Source of the DNA: Caldilineae bacterium
Lineage (GTDB): Bacteria > Chloroflexota > Anaerolineae > JAAEKA01
Direction of reading: 5' to 3'
NCBI GenBank assembly: GCA_020634555.1
Contig: JACKBK010000031.1
Span: forward strand, 1-36,700
Length of the DNA stretch: 36,700 nucleotides
Shown: positions 23,184 to 31,888 of the stretch, piece after piece
How positions within the stretch are numbered: position 1 is the first letter of the stretch
Layout: each line of letters opens with the position of its first letter
Notes under the pieces: generated by a model
What the model saw: the letters and a program-made list of their open reading frames with translations, nothing else
Told to the model about the DNA's origin: nothing
Databases searched by the model: none
Position numbers and translations under genes: made by a program

Positions 23184-24317
23184 TCAGATCTCAGGATCGG
23201 TCATCGGTTGCACGATGGCGTCAACCAAATAATCGCTGTGTCCGGTTTCTTTGAGCTGGTCCACGATCTCGCGCACGCCTTCAGCGCGCTCGCGCGGGCA
23301 GACCAATACCGCATCTTCGGTGTCGATAATGACCAGATTCTCCACACCTACGGTTGCAACCAGGCGGTCGGTGGCGGTGTAGATCAGTGTATCGCGCGTG
23401 TCGGGAGTCGCTGTGAGACCGCGGCCGCGGATGACATTGCCGCGGTCGTCGCTCTCCAGCACCTCCAGCAGTGTCGCCCAACTGCCGATATCGGTCCAGC
23501 CAATATCTACCGGCAGCACGGCGATGTCGTCGGCGCGCTCCATGATTCCGTAGTCGATGGTTTGGTGCGGCAGTGTCGGGAAGACCCGCTGCACGGTTGC
23601 ATCGGCATCGTTAGTGCCCAACGCGGCCGCTATCTCGCTCAGACCGGCGAATAGCTCAGGCATGTGGCGGGCGAACTCGGACATGATGCGATCGACGCGC
23701 CAGGCAAACAGTCCCGAGTTCCAACTATGCCGGCCATCGGCCAGGAAGCGGTCGGCGGTCGGTTGGTCGGGCTTCTCTACAAAGCGAACGACGCGGAACA
23801 CCGGATGGTCGGCGGCGGCCGGCAGCGACTCTCCTTGCTCTACGTACCCGAGGCCAGTGTGGGCAAAGGTCGGCTTGATCCCCAGCGTCACCAGTGAGCC
23901 GCGTTCTGCTACCTCAGCCGCGGCTGCCAGCGCGTCGCGAAACGCCTGCGGCTTGAGGATCAGGTGATCAGCATGTACGGAGGCCATGATCGCGTCCGGC
24001 TGGATGTGGCCGGCCAGCGCCGCGCCCAGTCCTACGGCGGCGGCTGTGCCGCGCGGCAGCGGTTCGCCGATGACATGGCTGGCCGGCAAGTCGGGTAGTT
24101 GCCGGCGGGCGATGTCCACGTACTGTGCGTTGGTGACGACCAGGATACGCTGCGGTGGCGCCAGCGGCGTCAGACGGCGGTAGGTCTCCTGCAGCATTGT
24201 TCCCTGGCCGGTAAAGTCAAGGAACTGCTTGGGGTATGCCTGGCGGCTGCGGGGCCACAGACGGGTTCCACTGCCCCCGGCAAGGATAACGATAACGAGT
24301 TGGTCGGTGGTTTTCAT
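23184..24317 (-). CDS. manC: Mannose-1-phosphate guanylyltransferase
   Basis: A 377-residue nucleotidyltransferase that makes GDP-mannose from mannose 1-phosphate and GTP. The N-terminal signature VILAGGSGTRLWPRSRQAYP binds the nucleotide; EPLPRGTAAAVGLGAAL, VHADHLI, FVEKPDQPTADRFL and WNSGLFAWR follow, then the DIGWTDIGSW block. The length fits the single-function form without the C-terminal isomerase domain. Start ATG at 24317. It lies 12 bases upstream of the DsbA-like lipoprotein gene; the pairing has no obvious metabolic reason. Confidence 0.94.
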   Translation of the reverse strand: MKTTDQLVIVILAGGSGTRLWPRSRQAYPKQFLDFTGQGTMLQETYRRLTPLAPPQRILVVTNAQYVDIARRQLPDLPASHVIGEPLPRGTAAAVGLGAALAGHIQPDAIMASVHADHLILKPQAFRDALAAAAEVAERGSLVTLGIKPTFAHTGLGYVEQGESLPAAADHPVFRVVRFVEKPDQPTADRFLADGRHSWNSGLFAWRVDRIMSEFARHMPELFAGLSEIAAALGTNDADATVQRVFPTLPHQTIDYGIMERADDIAVLPVDIGWTDIGSWATLLEVLESDDRGNVIRGRGLTATPDTRDTLIYTATDRLVATVGVENLVIIDTEDAVLVCPRERAEGVREIVDQLKETGHSDYLVDAIVQPMTDPEI

Positions 24318-24594
24318 CAGGAAGAGAGTATACTGTAAAGAGCGGCTGGCAGCAAGTCGAACAGAGTGGAGGCTATACCGGGGCCACTTCAGTCATGAAT
24401 CTTTTGTGTAATTCGTGAAATTGTTGCCGGAAAAACGAAGTTTGGGCCGCAAACATGACGCACATCATAGCGCGTGTGAACGTTCCCGTGGTATGATGCC
24501 CATTGTCACCACCGTTTGCCAGCGCGCGCTGCAACCTTGCAACGCGATGCGCGCTGGGTTGTGTGCTGTACACCGTTTGCGCGGTTTCTGTATT

Positions 24595-24623
24595 TTGCGA
24601 AATCAAGACGTTCGTGCTAAACT
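24595..24623 (+). promoter_or_regulatory. Candidate promoter of the glycerol operon; rest of the 24318-24916 gap
   Basis: TTGCGA (24595-24600) and TAAACT (24618-24623) are separated by 17 bases and lie about 290 bases upstream of glpF. The 600-base gap 24318-24916 holds no convincing gene; a 40-codon frame at 24793-24915 overlaps the glpF ribosome-binding site and is probably chance. The long leader could hold a regulatory site for glycerol control, but I cannot identify an operator. Confidence 0.45.
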
Positions 24624-24916
24624 ATTCGTGTGCTTTAACACAACCGGTATGTTTTGGATCCTCGTTTGCGATTGAGTTGGCTGGCGCCCAGCAAATATCG
24701 CTCAGCAGAAAACGGTCCGTGTTACACACCAGCCTTGCTCTCCTCTTTACCTTACCTTTGGTTTCGCCTGCGATCGTCGGCCGTCGTTTACGATGAAAGG
24801 AGGTTTCCGCGCCAAATCCCCCATACTGCTTCGGCTACTGAACAAAGTCGTCCCAATTACCGATTGCTTTCAACTTTGGCTCATCGATAGAGCCGTCGAT
24901 TCAAGGAGGAATTGAC

Positions 24917-25675
24917 ATGTATTCCAACCTATTAGGTGAATTTCTTGGAACGATGTTCCTGATTATTCTTGGTGATGGCGTCGTTGCCAACGTTGTCCTC
25001 GCCAAAAACAAAGGTTTCAACTCGGGCTGGATCGTGATAACCACGGGCTGGGCCATGGCGGTGATGGTTGGCGTTTTCGTTGCCATCTCCGCAGGCGCTC
25101 CGCAGGCTGACATCAACCCGGCTGTGACCATCGGCAAGTGGCTGGTCCTGGGTGTCTACACAGCCCCACAAGCTATCGCGACGATGATAGCTGAAGTAGT
25201 CGGTGCTTTCTTCGGTGCGATCGTTGTTTGGTTGGTTTACTGGAACCACTGGGCGCCAACCGAGGAACCAGGCGACAAGCTGGCAGTGTTCAGCACCGGC
25301 CCCGCAGTTCGCAGCACTGTCTGGAACTTCGTCACCGAGCTTATCGGCACCATGGTGCTGCTGATCGGTGTCGGCGCCATTTTCTCCGGCGCTACCACAG
25401 TTCCGGATACATTCGCACAGACCGTCCCCAATGGCCCGGCGCTGGGCCTTGGGCCGTATCTGGTCGGCGCCCTGGTCTGGGGCATCGGCCTCAGCTTGGG
25501 TGGTCCGACGGGGTATGCTATCAACCCTGCTCGTGACCTTGGTCCCCGCGTTGCCCACCAGATCCTGCCCATTCCCGGCAAGGGATCGTCCGATTGGGGC
25601 TACGGCTGGATCCCGGTCGTTGCACCGCTGCTCGGTGGTATCTTGGGCGCGATGGTCTGGAACGCTGTTTTCTAA
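24917..25675 (+). CDS. glpF: Glycerol uptake facilitator (aquaglyceroporin)
   Basis: A 252-residue MIP-family channel with six membrane helices and two half-helices. Both NPA boxes are present: DINPAVTIGKW near residue 75 and AINPARDLGPR near residue 205, the second with the Arg of the selectivity filter and the Asp typical of glycerol facilitators. It lets glycerol diffuse into the cell. The ATG has the strong site AAGGAGGAATTGAC just upstream. It opens the gene series glpF-dhaK-dhaL-glpK. Confidence 0.95.
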   Translation: MYSNLLGEFLGTMFLIILGDGVVANVVLAKNKGFNSGWIVITTGWAMAVMVGVFVAISAGAPQADINPAVTIGKWLVLGVYTAPQAIATMIAEVVGAFFGAIVVWLVYWNHWAPTEEPGDKLAVFSTGPAVRSTVWNFVTELIGTMVLLIGVGAIFSGATTVPDTFAQTVPNGPALGLGPYLVGALVWGIGLSLGGPTGYAINPARDLGPRVAHQILPIPGKGSSDWGYGWIPVVAPLLGGILGAMVWNAVF

Positions 25676-25753
25676 GCCGGTTTCCGCGGCGGATAGCCTG
25701 GCTACCGACTGACGCCTCATAGTTCCTGTGTTGAGGCACCATCTGCCGGAAGA

Positions 25754-25811
25754 AAGAGTCGGGCCGATCGGGTCGCGGACCACCACCGCGACAACGCTCT
25801 GCCCGACTCTT
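25754..25811 (+). promoter_or_regulatory. Nested hairpins between glpF and dhaK
   Basis: An outer 11-bp stem AAGAGTCGGGC (25754-25764) with GCCCGACTCTT (25801-25811) encloses an inner stem GTCGCGG/CCGCGAC (25772-25792). There is no U-tract after it. It may be a processing site or partial terminator that lowers expression of the enzymes relative to the channel, or vice versa. Confidence 0.5.
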
Positions 25812-25873
25812 CTGTTGGTACAGCAGCACAGTATCTCAACCAATTAACAAGACAGACAAAGGAGTCGCCTCGT

Positions 25874-26875
25874 ATGAAGAAACTAATCAACAACCCGGAA
25901 GATGTCGTCAAAGAAGAACTGATGGGCGTCGCACTAGCCCATGAGGATCTTGTGCGGGTACACTTCAATCCGGACTATGTGGTGCGCGTCGATGCGCCTA
26001 TTGAGGACAAGGTCGGGATTGTCTCCGGCGGCGGCAGCGGCCACGAGCCGATGCACGGAGGGTTCGTTGGCATGGGGATGCTGGATGCAGCCTGTCCGGG
26101 CGCGGTCTTCACATCACCTACCCCTGACCAGATGCTGGAAGCTACCAAGGCCGTCAACGGCGGCGCCGGCGTGCTGCACATCGTAAAGAACTACACCGGT
26201 GACGTTCTCAACTTTGAGATGGCGGCTGAGATGGCCGCGATGGAAGGCATCGAGGTCGCCAGCGTGGTCATCGACGACGACGTGGCCGTGCAGGACAGCA
26301 CCTGGACCGCAGGCCGTCGCGGTGTTGGCGCAACCGTGTTGGCAGAGAAGATCTGCGGGGCGGCAGCGGAAGAGGGCAAGAGTTTGCAGGATGTGGCCGA
26401 GCTGTGCCGCAAGGTCAACAACCAGGCCCGCAGCATGGGCATGGCGCTGACCTCCTGCACCGTGCCGCACGCCGGTAAACCGACCTTCGACCTGCCCGAA
26501 GACCAGATGGAGATTGGCATCGGCATCCACGGCGAGCCGGGCCGCACACGCATGGAGTTGAAGACGGCTGACGAAATCACCGAGATTCTCACCAACGCCG
26601 TTGTCAGCGATTTGCCCTTCGAGAAGGGAGATCACGTCATCGCCATGGTTAACGGTATGGGCGGCACGCCGCTGATCGAGCTCTACATCGTCTACCAGCA
26701 CATGGTGAAGATTCTGCAAGGGCATGGCATCTTTGTTGTTCGCCAATTGATCGGCAACTACATCACGTCCCTGGAGATGGCCGGCTGCTCAATCACCTTG
26801 CTGAAGGCCGACGATGAACTGCTGCGCTATTGGGATGCCCCGGTGAAAACAGCAGGGCTGCGCTGGGGCGTGTAG
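25874..26875 (+). CDS. dhaK: Dihydroxyacetone kinase, substrate-binding subunit DhaK
   Basis: A 333-residue Dak1-domain protein that binds dihydroxyacetone covalently through a His. The conserved N-terminal half has GIVSGGGSGHEPMHGGFVG, and the substrate-binding His is likely that of MEIGIGIHGEPGR near residue 222. The closing LRWGV fits the end of the Dak1 domain. The length fits the separate K subunit of PTS-type (two-subunit) kinases, not the fused ATP-dependent form. AAAGGAGTCGCC precedes the ATG. Confidence 0.95.
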   Translation: MKKLINNPEDVVKEELMGVALAHEDLVRVHFNPDYVVRVDAPIEDKVGIVSGGGSGHEPMHGGFVGMGMLDAACPGAVFTSPTPDQMLEATKAVNGGAGVLHIVKNYTGDVLNFEMAAEMAAMEGIEVASVVIDDDVAVQDSTWTAGRRGVGATVLAEKICGAAAEEGKSLQDVAELCRKVNNQARSMGMALTSCTVPHAGKPTFDLPEDQMEIGIGIHGEPGRTRMELKTADEITEILTNAVVSDLPFEKGDHVIAMVNGMGGTPLIELYIVYQHMVKILQGHGIFVVRQLIGNYITSLEMAGCSITLLKADDELLRYWDAPVKTAGLRWGV

Positions 26876-26898
26876 GCGGCGGATAGCAACTAGCAGAG

Positions 26899-26955
26899 AG
26901 CAGATGGCGGATTCCGTTGCTTTGATGTAAGACCAGCATCCATCGGCCATCTGCT
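26899..26955 (+). repeat. Inverted repeat between dhaK and dhaL
   Basis: AGCAGATGGC (26899-26908) and GCCATCTGCT (26946-26955) can pair around a 37-base loop in the 107-base gap between the two kinase genes. Function unknown. Confidence 0.45.
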
Positions 26956-26982
26956 ACCGGCCAACAAACGGAGAGACGACAA

Positions 26983-27615
<633 letters not shown>

Positions 27616-27617
27616 TC

Positions 27618-27818
27618 ATGAGCCGTGTACTGGGTTGGACAAAGACGCTAACCGGGCCGAAGGCTGGCCAGTCTGAACTTCCCGCTGGCGGGTCTTTGCT
27701 TGCTCCTCGCGAGGGGACGGCCAGGCCAACCGATAATCAGTCAGCCCGTACCGGCTCCCCAAAGCCAGCAATGCCGCTGGTATCGCTACGGCTGCCAGGA
27801 TGGCAGCGAAACGTCTGA
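27618..27818 (+). CDS. Possible small protein between dhaL and glpK (uncertain)
   Basis: A 66-codon frame beginning with ATG two bases after the dhaL stop and preceded by AAGGAG, a good ribosome-binding site. The product (MSRVLGWTKTLTG..., Pro/Ser/Arg-rich) is not recognised and shows no domain. It occupies the place where dhaM would often stand, but it is far too short and unlike it. The opposite strand also has an open frame here (27616-27822) starting with a hydrophobic stretch. Either could be chance. Confidence 0.3.
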   Translation: MSRVLGWTKTLTGPKAGQSELPAGGSLLAPREGTARPTDNQSARTGSPKPAMPLVSLRLPGWQRNV

Positions 27819-27844
27819 ACAACGAACAAAGGAGTTCACATCAA

Positions 27845-29338
27845 ATGACCAAGTATGTAGGCGCAGTTGACCAGGGTACCACCAGTACCCGATTCATGAT
27901 TTTCGACCACAGTGGTGGTGTTGTGGGTGTCCACCAGCTTGAGCACGAACAGATCTATCCGAAAGCAGGCTGGGTCGAGCACGACGCCATGGAGATCTGG
28001 GCCAGGACCCAGGATGTCATCAAGGGCGCTCTGGACAAGGCCGGCATCACCGCCGCCGACCTGGCAGCTATTGGTGTCACCAACCAGCGCGAGACCACGC
28101 TGGTTTGGGACAAGAAGACAGGCAAACCCTATTATAATGCCATCGTCTGGCAGGACACCCGCACCGACAAGATCTGCAACGAGTTGGGCAAGGACGGTGG
28201 CCAGAACCGCTTCCGCGATAAGGTCGGTCTGCCGCTGGCAACCTACTTCTCCGGCCCCAAGATCAAGTGGATCCTGGAAAACGTCGATGGCGTACGCGCG
28301 GCGGCTGAGCGCGGCGACGCGATCTTCGGCAACATGGACACCTGGGTGATCTGGAACATGACCGGCGGCGTCAACGGTGGCGCCCACGTCACCGACGTTT
28401 CCAACGCCAGCCGCACCATGTTGATGGACCTGCGCACGCTGAACTGGGATAACGAGATCCTCGGCATCATGGGCATTCCACGCTCGATGCTGCCCGAGAT
28501 CCGCCCCTCCAGTGATCCCGGCGTTTACGGATACTGGAGCAAGGTGCCGGTCTGCGGCGACCTGGGTGACCAGCAGGCAGCCACCGTCGGCCAGACCTGT
28601 TTCGCCCCCGGCGAGGCAAAGAACACCTACGGCACCGGCTGCTTCATGATCATGAACACCGGCACTAAGATCGTCCCCAGCCCCAGCGGCCTGCTGACGA
28701 CCCTGTGCTACAAGTTCGGCGATCAGCCGGCTGTGTACGCCCTGGAAGGCTCCATCGCCATCACCGGCGCGCTGGTCCAGTGGCTGCGCGACAACCTCGA
28801 CTTCTTCGATTTCTCGCAGCACGTCGAGGACTATGCCAAGAAGGTACCGGACAGCGGCGGCATCTACTTCGTGCCCGCTTTCTCCGGCCTCTTCGCTCCC
28901 TACTGGCAGTCTGATGCCCGCGGCGTGATCGTGGGCATGACCCGCTTCGTCAACAAGAACCACATCTGCCGCGCCGCGCTGGAGGCAACTGCCTATCAGA
29001 CCCGCGAGGTCCTGGACGCGATGGAGAAGGACTCCGGCGTCACCTTGACCGCGCTGAAGGTCGATGGCGGCATGGTGTACAACGACACCCTGATGCAGTT
29101 CCAGTCCGACATCCTGGACGTGCCGGTGGTGCGCCCGGTGGTGGCTGAGACGACCGCTCTGGGTGCTGCCTATGCGGCCGGCTATGCAGTCGGCTTCTGG
29201 AAGACCTTCGACGAGATGAAGGCCAACTGGCAGATCGATCACACCTGGGAACCGCAGATGGACGACGAGACCCGCGACCAACTCTACAAGGGCTGGCTCA
29301 AGGCTGTCCAGCGCTCCATGCACTGGCTGGACGAATAA
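27845..29338 (+). CDS. glpK: Glycerol kinase
   Basis: A 497-residue FGGY-family kinase that converts glycerol and ATP to glycerol 3-phosphate. Features in order: YVGAVDQGTTSTRFMIFDH (phosphate loop 1), GVTNQRETTLVWDKKTGKP, WQDTRTD, GNMDTWVIWNMTGG, GDQQAATVGQTCF, NTYGTGCFMIMNTG, FSGLFAPYWQSDARGV and the C-terminal KVDGGMVYNDTLMQFQSDIL. The ATG at 27845 is preferred over an upstream in-frame start at 27800, because AAAGGAG precedes it and the family N-terminus begins there. It follows dhaKL; glycerol and dihydroxyacetone use are thus encoded together. Confidence 0.96.
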   Translation: MTKYVGAVDQGTTSTRFMIFDHSGGVVGVHQLEHEQIYPKAGWVEHDAMEIWARTQDVIKGALDKAGITAADLAAIGVTNQRETTLVWDKKTGKPYYNAIVWQDTRTDKICNELGKDGGQNRFRDKVGLPLATYFSGPKIKWILENVDGVRAAAERGDAIFGNMDTWVIWNMTGGVNGGAHVTDVSNASRTMLMDLRTLNWDNEILGIMGIPRSMLPEIRPSSDPGVYGYWSKVPVCGDLGDQQAATVGQTCFAPGEAKNTYGTGCFMIMNTGTKIVPSPSGLLTTLCYKFGDQPAVYALEGSIAITGALVQWLRDNLDFFDFSQHVEDYAKKVPDSGGIYFVPAFSGLFAPYWQSDARGVIVGMTRFVNKNHICRAALEATAYQTREVLDAMEKDSGVTLTALKVDGGMVYNDTLMQFQSDILDVPVVRPVVAETTALGAAYAAGYAVGFWKTFDEMKANWQIDHTWEPQMDDETRDQLYKGWLKAVQRSMHWLDE

Positions 29339-29368
29339 GGCGACCTGTCGTCTTCGCTGACAAACCTT

Positions 29369-29402
29369 ACGGGGCGTCTCTGCAACAGCAGGGGCGCCCC
29401 GT
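29369..29402 (+). terminator. Terminator of the glpF-dhaKL-glpK operon
   Basis: ACGGGGCG (29369-29376) pairs with CGCCCCGT (29395-29402); inner ctgc/gcag pairs add to the stem. It lies 30 bases after the glpK stop and is followed by TTTGC, a weak U-run. Confidence 0.65.
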
Positions 29403-29455
29403 TTGCATAAGGGGAAAGAAGCGGAAAGGAGGAAGGCGAACCTCCCGCGAGTCCG

Positions 29456-29484
29456 TTGACATCCATTGGGTGCGGTGCTACAAT
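29456..29484 (+). promoter_or_regulatory. Consensus-like promoter of the serine hydrolase gene
   Basis: TTGACA (29456-29461), 17-base spacer, TACAAT (29479-29484): nearly the ideal sigma-70 promoter. Transcription would start near 29491, about 69 bases before the ATG. Confidence 0.7.
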
Positions 29485-29559
29485 TCGCGGCAACCGGCAT
29501 TCCCGCGGATCACGTTATCACGCCAGAAATACAGGTTTGTCACCTGTGAGGGAAGATGA

Positions 29560-30573
29560 ATGAAGCATATTACTGATCAAATCGTGCAGAAAGCCGAAGA
29601 AGTAAACTTCTCCGGTGTAATTTCCATATTTCAGGATGACAGGGTTATCCTCAATAGCGCATTCGGCCTGAGAGATTCAGCGAATGGGTTATTCAATGAA
29701 CCGGACACAAGATTCGGAATCGCCTCCGGGACCAAGTTATTCACTGCACTTGGCATCGGGAAACTGATAGAAGGGGGGCGAATCGGGCTGGATACAAAAA
29801 TCAAAGATGTTGGCAAAGAATATTGCACATTCATTGATGGCGATGCGGCAATTGCACAGTTGCTGTCACACACCTCCGGCATCTATGATTATTACGATGA
29901 AGAAGTGATTTCAGACTTCGACAATTTCTTTGTTGATATTCCCTGGTATCAGTTGGAAACACCCTCGGATTACCTGCCGCTTTTTGCCAACCAGAAACCA
30001 AAGTTCAAGCCTGGACAGAGATTTTCGTATTCAAACGGCGGGTTTGTCTTTTTGGGTATACTAATCGAGAAGCTATCAGGAGTTAGCTACAGAGAGTATA
30101 TGAGGGAGCATGTCTTGCTTCCCGCTCAAATGACACATTCCGGTTTCTTTGCGTTGAATGAGTTGCCTCAGAATACCGCCAATGGCTATACCAGCAACAG
30201 GAAAACGACCAATATTTACAATCTACCCATCCGTGGCGGCGGCGACGGCGGTATGTTCACAACCACGTATGATCTGGCTGCATTCTGGAGGCAGTTGTTT
30301 TCTTACGAGATACTGACAAAGAGCTTGACGGAAGAATTTCTAAAAACCCGATGGGAGTTTAATGATAAAAGGGGATACGGATACGGCATCTACAAGGAAC
30401 TGGATGATTCTATGTATTCCATTGTGGGAGGAGATGCCGGCGTTGGATTTGATTCAAGATATATTCCGAAAGAAGAGATTGTCATAAATATTCTTTCGAA
30501 TGTTACGGACGGAGAATTAGCAATGAGAAGGTTTATTCTGTCCAATCTGGATTCTATCAAGTCGGCGGAATAA
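29560..30573 (+). CDS. Serine hydrolase of the beta-lactamase/penicillin-binding-protein family
   Basis: A 337-residue protein of the class C beta-lactamase-like family (PF00144). The nucleophile motif S-x-x-K is SGTK near residue 57 and the second motif is YSN near residue 157 (GQRFSYSNGGFVFLGILIEKL). LLSHTSGIYDY and GYGYGIYKE are typical of esterase/peptidase members. No signal peptide is seen, so it is probably cytoplasmic. The gene is clearly richer in A+T than its neighbours and uses AT-ending codons, which suggests acquisition by transfer. The substrate is unknown. Confidence 0.88.
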   Translation: MKHITDQIVQKAEEVNFSGVISIFQDDRVILNSAFGLRDSANGLFNEPDTRFGIASGTKLFTALGIGKLIEGGRIGLDTKIKDVGKEYCTFIDGDAAIAQLLSHTSGIYDYYDEEVISDFDNFFVDIPWYQLETPSDYLPLFANQKPKFKPGQRFSYSNGGFVFLGILIEKLSGVSYREYMREHVLLPAQMTHSGFFALNELPQNTANGYTSNRKTTNIYNLPIRGGGDGGMFTTTYDLAAFWRQLFSYEILTKSLTEEFLKTRWEFNDKRGYGYGIYKELDDSMYSIVGGDAGVGFDSRYIPKEEIVINILSNVTDGELAMRRFILSNLDSIKSAE

Positions 30574-30828
30574 ACCTCGCGCTTTGAGCCGGCCCATGCT
30601 GTTAAGGTTGGGAGTGGGTTGCCTCAAGCGCGGCCGCTGGACGGTTGAAGACGAGGGCAAGGGGTATTCGAACGAACTTCGAATGTCGTGGCAAGCAACC
30701 GGCCGTTCATGTGTAAACAAATGTAGCCCCGAACACCACTATCTGTGGGGATGTTAAAACGGTTTTGTAGAACAGGATGCATTGCTGTTCAGATCGAGAC
30801 CCCCAAGCTGTGTTTGCATTTTACATAA

Positions 30829-30876
30829 CGGAGTGAGCATCCTTTGCGAAGCACCCTGCAAAGGATGTTCACTCCG
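30829..30876. repeat. Long 19-bp hairpin in the 30574-30946 gap
   Basis: CGGAGTGAGCATCCTTTGC (30829-30847) pairs with GCAAAGGATGTTCACTCCG (30858-30876), with a single G-U wobble, around a ten-base loop. The two flanking genes converge here, so it could act as a terminator, although no U-tract follows. The rest of the 373-base gap shows no gene that I can support. Confidence 0.6.
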
Positions 30877-30946
30877 CGATTCGAGGTGTCAACATGCCAG
30901 CGGCAAGCTGCGATATCGGAATGTCAACAAAGCCTGCCCCGCCGGC

Positions 30947-31888
30947 CTATTCCTGTACCGCCAGAATCTCCCCTGCCGTGACCAGCTTGTAGCCGTCAGC
31001 CTGGAAAGCCTCGATCACCCGCGGCAGGGCGTCGACGATGATCTGGCGGTCGGTGTGAGTGTAGTAAAGCGCACCGGGAGCCTCGTTGCCGTAGACATTG
31101 TCGTAGATACTCTGGGCGGTGGCGCCTTCACGCCACTCATCCGCGCCGTAGGTCCAGATGATGGTGGTGTAGCCCAGATCGTATGCCGTGGCCAGACTAA
31201 CATCGCTGCGCGAGCCATACGGAGGACGGAAATAGGGTTTGGTGGTCTGACCGGTGACCTCCTTGACAATTGCCTCGGTGTCCTCCAATTCCTTGGTCAC
31301 TTCCTCCGCAGTCATCTCGCTGAAGTTGAAGTGTGTCCAGGAGTGGTTGCCCAACTCGTGGCCGCGGCGAACGATCTCCTGGGCGGCTTCTGGATACTGC
31401 TCTACCCACTCTCCTTGCATGAAGAAAGTGGTGCGGATGCCGTATTCATCCAGAATGTCCAGAATCTGGTAGAGCGTCGCTGGATCGCCCTGCACGTCGA
31501 AACTGATGTTGACCTGCGGGTCGCCGTCGGGGGTCGTGGGGTTACCGATGTAGACGATATCTGGGCTGGCCGGCGGGCGTCCCGTGGCCGGCTCCGGGGT
31601 TGGCGTCGGCGTGTCGGTCGGGACCGGTATCGCAGTTGGTGTGTCTGTAGGTGCGGGCGTTGCTGTGGGCGTGTTGGTGGGAACCGGCGTCGGCGTGTCT
31701 GTGGGTGCCGTGGTTGGCGTCTCAGTTGGCGCCGGCGCGATGGTGGGTTCTGCTGCCTGTCCGCCACAGGCTGCCACGATGACAACCAACAATAGGAGCG
31801 ACAGCAGCAGCAACACCCTGCCCGCTGTCCCCTGGTATCTGATTTCTGAACCTCTGACCCTCTGTTTGTTTCTATTTTGCTTGCTCAT
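30947..31888 (-). CDS. Lipoprotein polysaccharide deacetylase (NodB/CE4 domain)
   Basis: A 313-residue exported protein. Residues about 22-41 are a lipoprotein signal (LLLLSLLLLVVIVAAC), residues about 45-100 a Thr-Pro-rich linker, and residues about 115-313 a NodB-homology domain. The metal-binding His pair is in HELGNHSWTH and the substrate Arg/Pro motif is FRPPYGSRS. The first motif, normally TFDDG, reads SFDVQGD, so the metal-binding second Asp is Val; activity is therefore uncertain. It should remove acetyl groups from an envelope polysaccharide or peptidoglycan. Its ATG overlaps the prs stop (ATGA), showing translational coupling. Confidence 0.88.
   Translation of the reverse strand: MSKQNRNKQRVRGSEIRYQGTAGRVLLLLSLLLLVVIVAACGGQAAEPTIAPAPTETPTTAPTDTPTPVPTNTPTATPAPTDTPTAIPVPTDTPTPTPEPATGRPPASPDIVYIGNPTTPDGDPQVNISFDVQGDPATLYQILDILDEYGIRTTFFMQGEWVEQYPEAAQEIVRRGHELGNHSWTHFNFSEMTAEEVTKELEDTEAIVKEVTGQTTKPYFRPPYGSRSDVSLATAYDLGYTTIIWTYGADEWREGATAQSIYDNVYGNEAPGALYYTHTDRQIIVDALPRVIEAFQADGYKLVTAGEILAVQE

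Noticed and set aside
24793..24915. 40-codon frame in the glpF leader as a possible leader peptide.
   Set aside because: No ribosome-binding site before its ATG, and its last codons are simply the glpF Shine-Dalgarno region.
27836..29500. 554-codon minus-strand frame opposite glpK.
   Set aside because: glpK is fully conserved on the plus strand; the reverse product shows no family signature.
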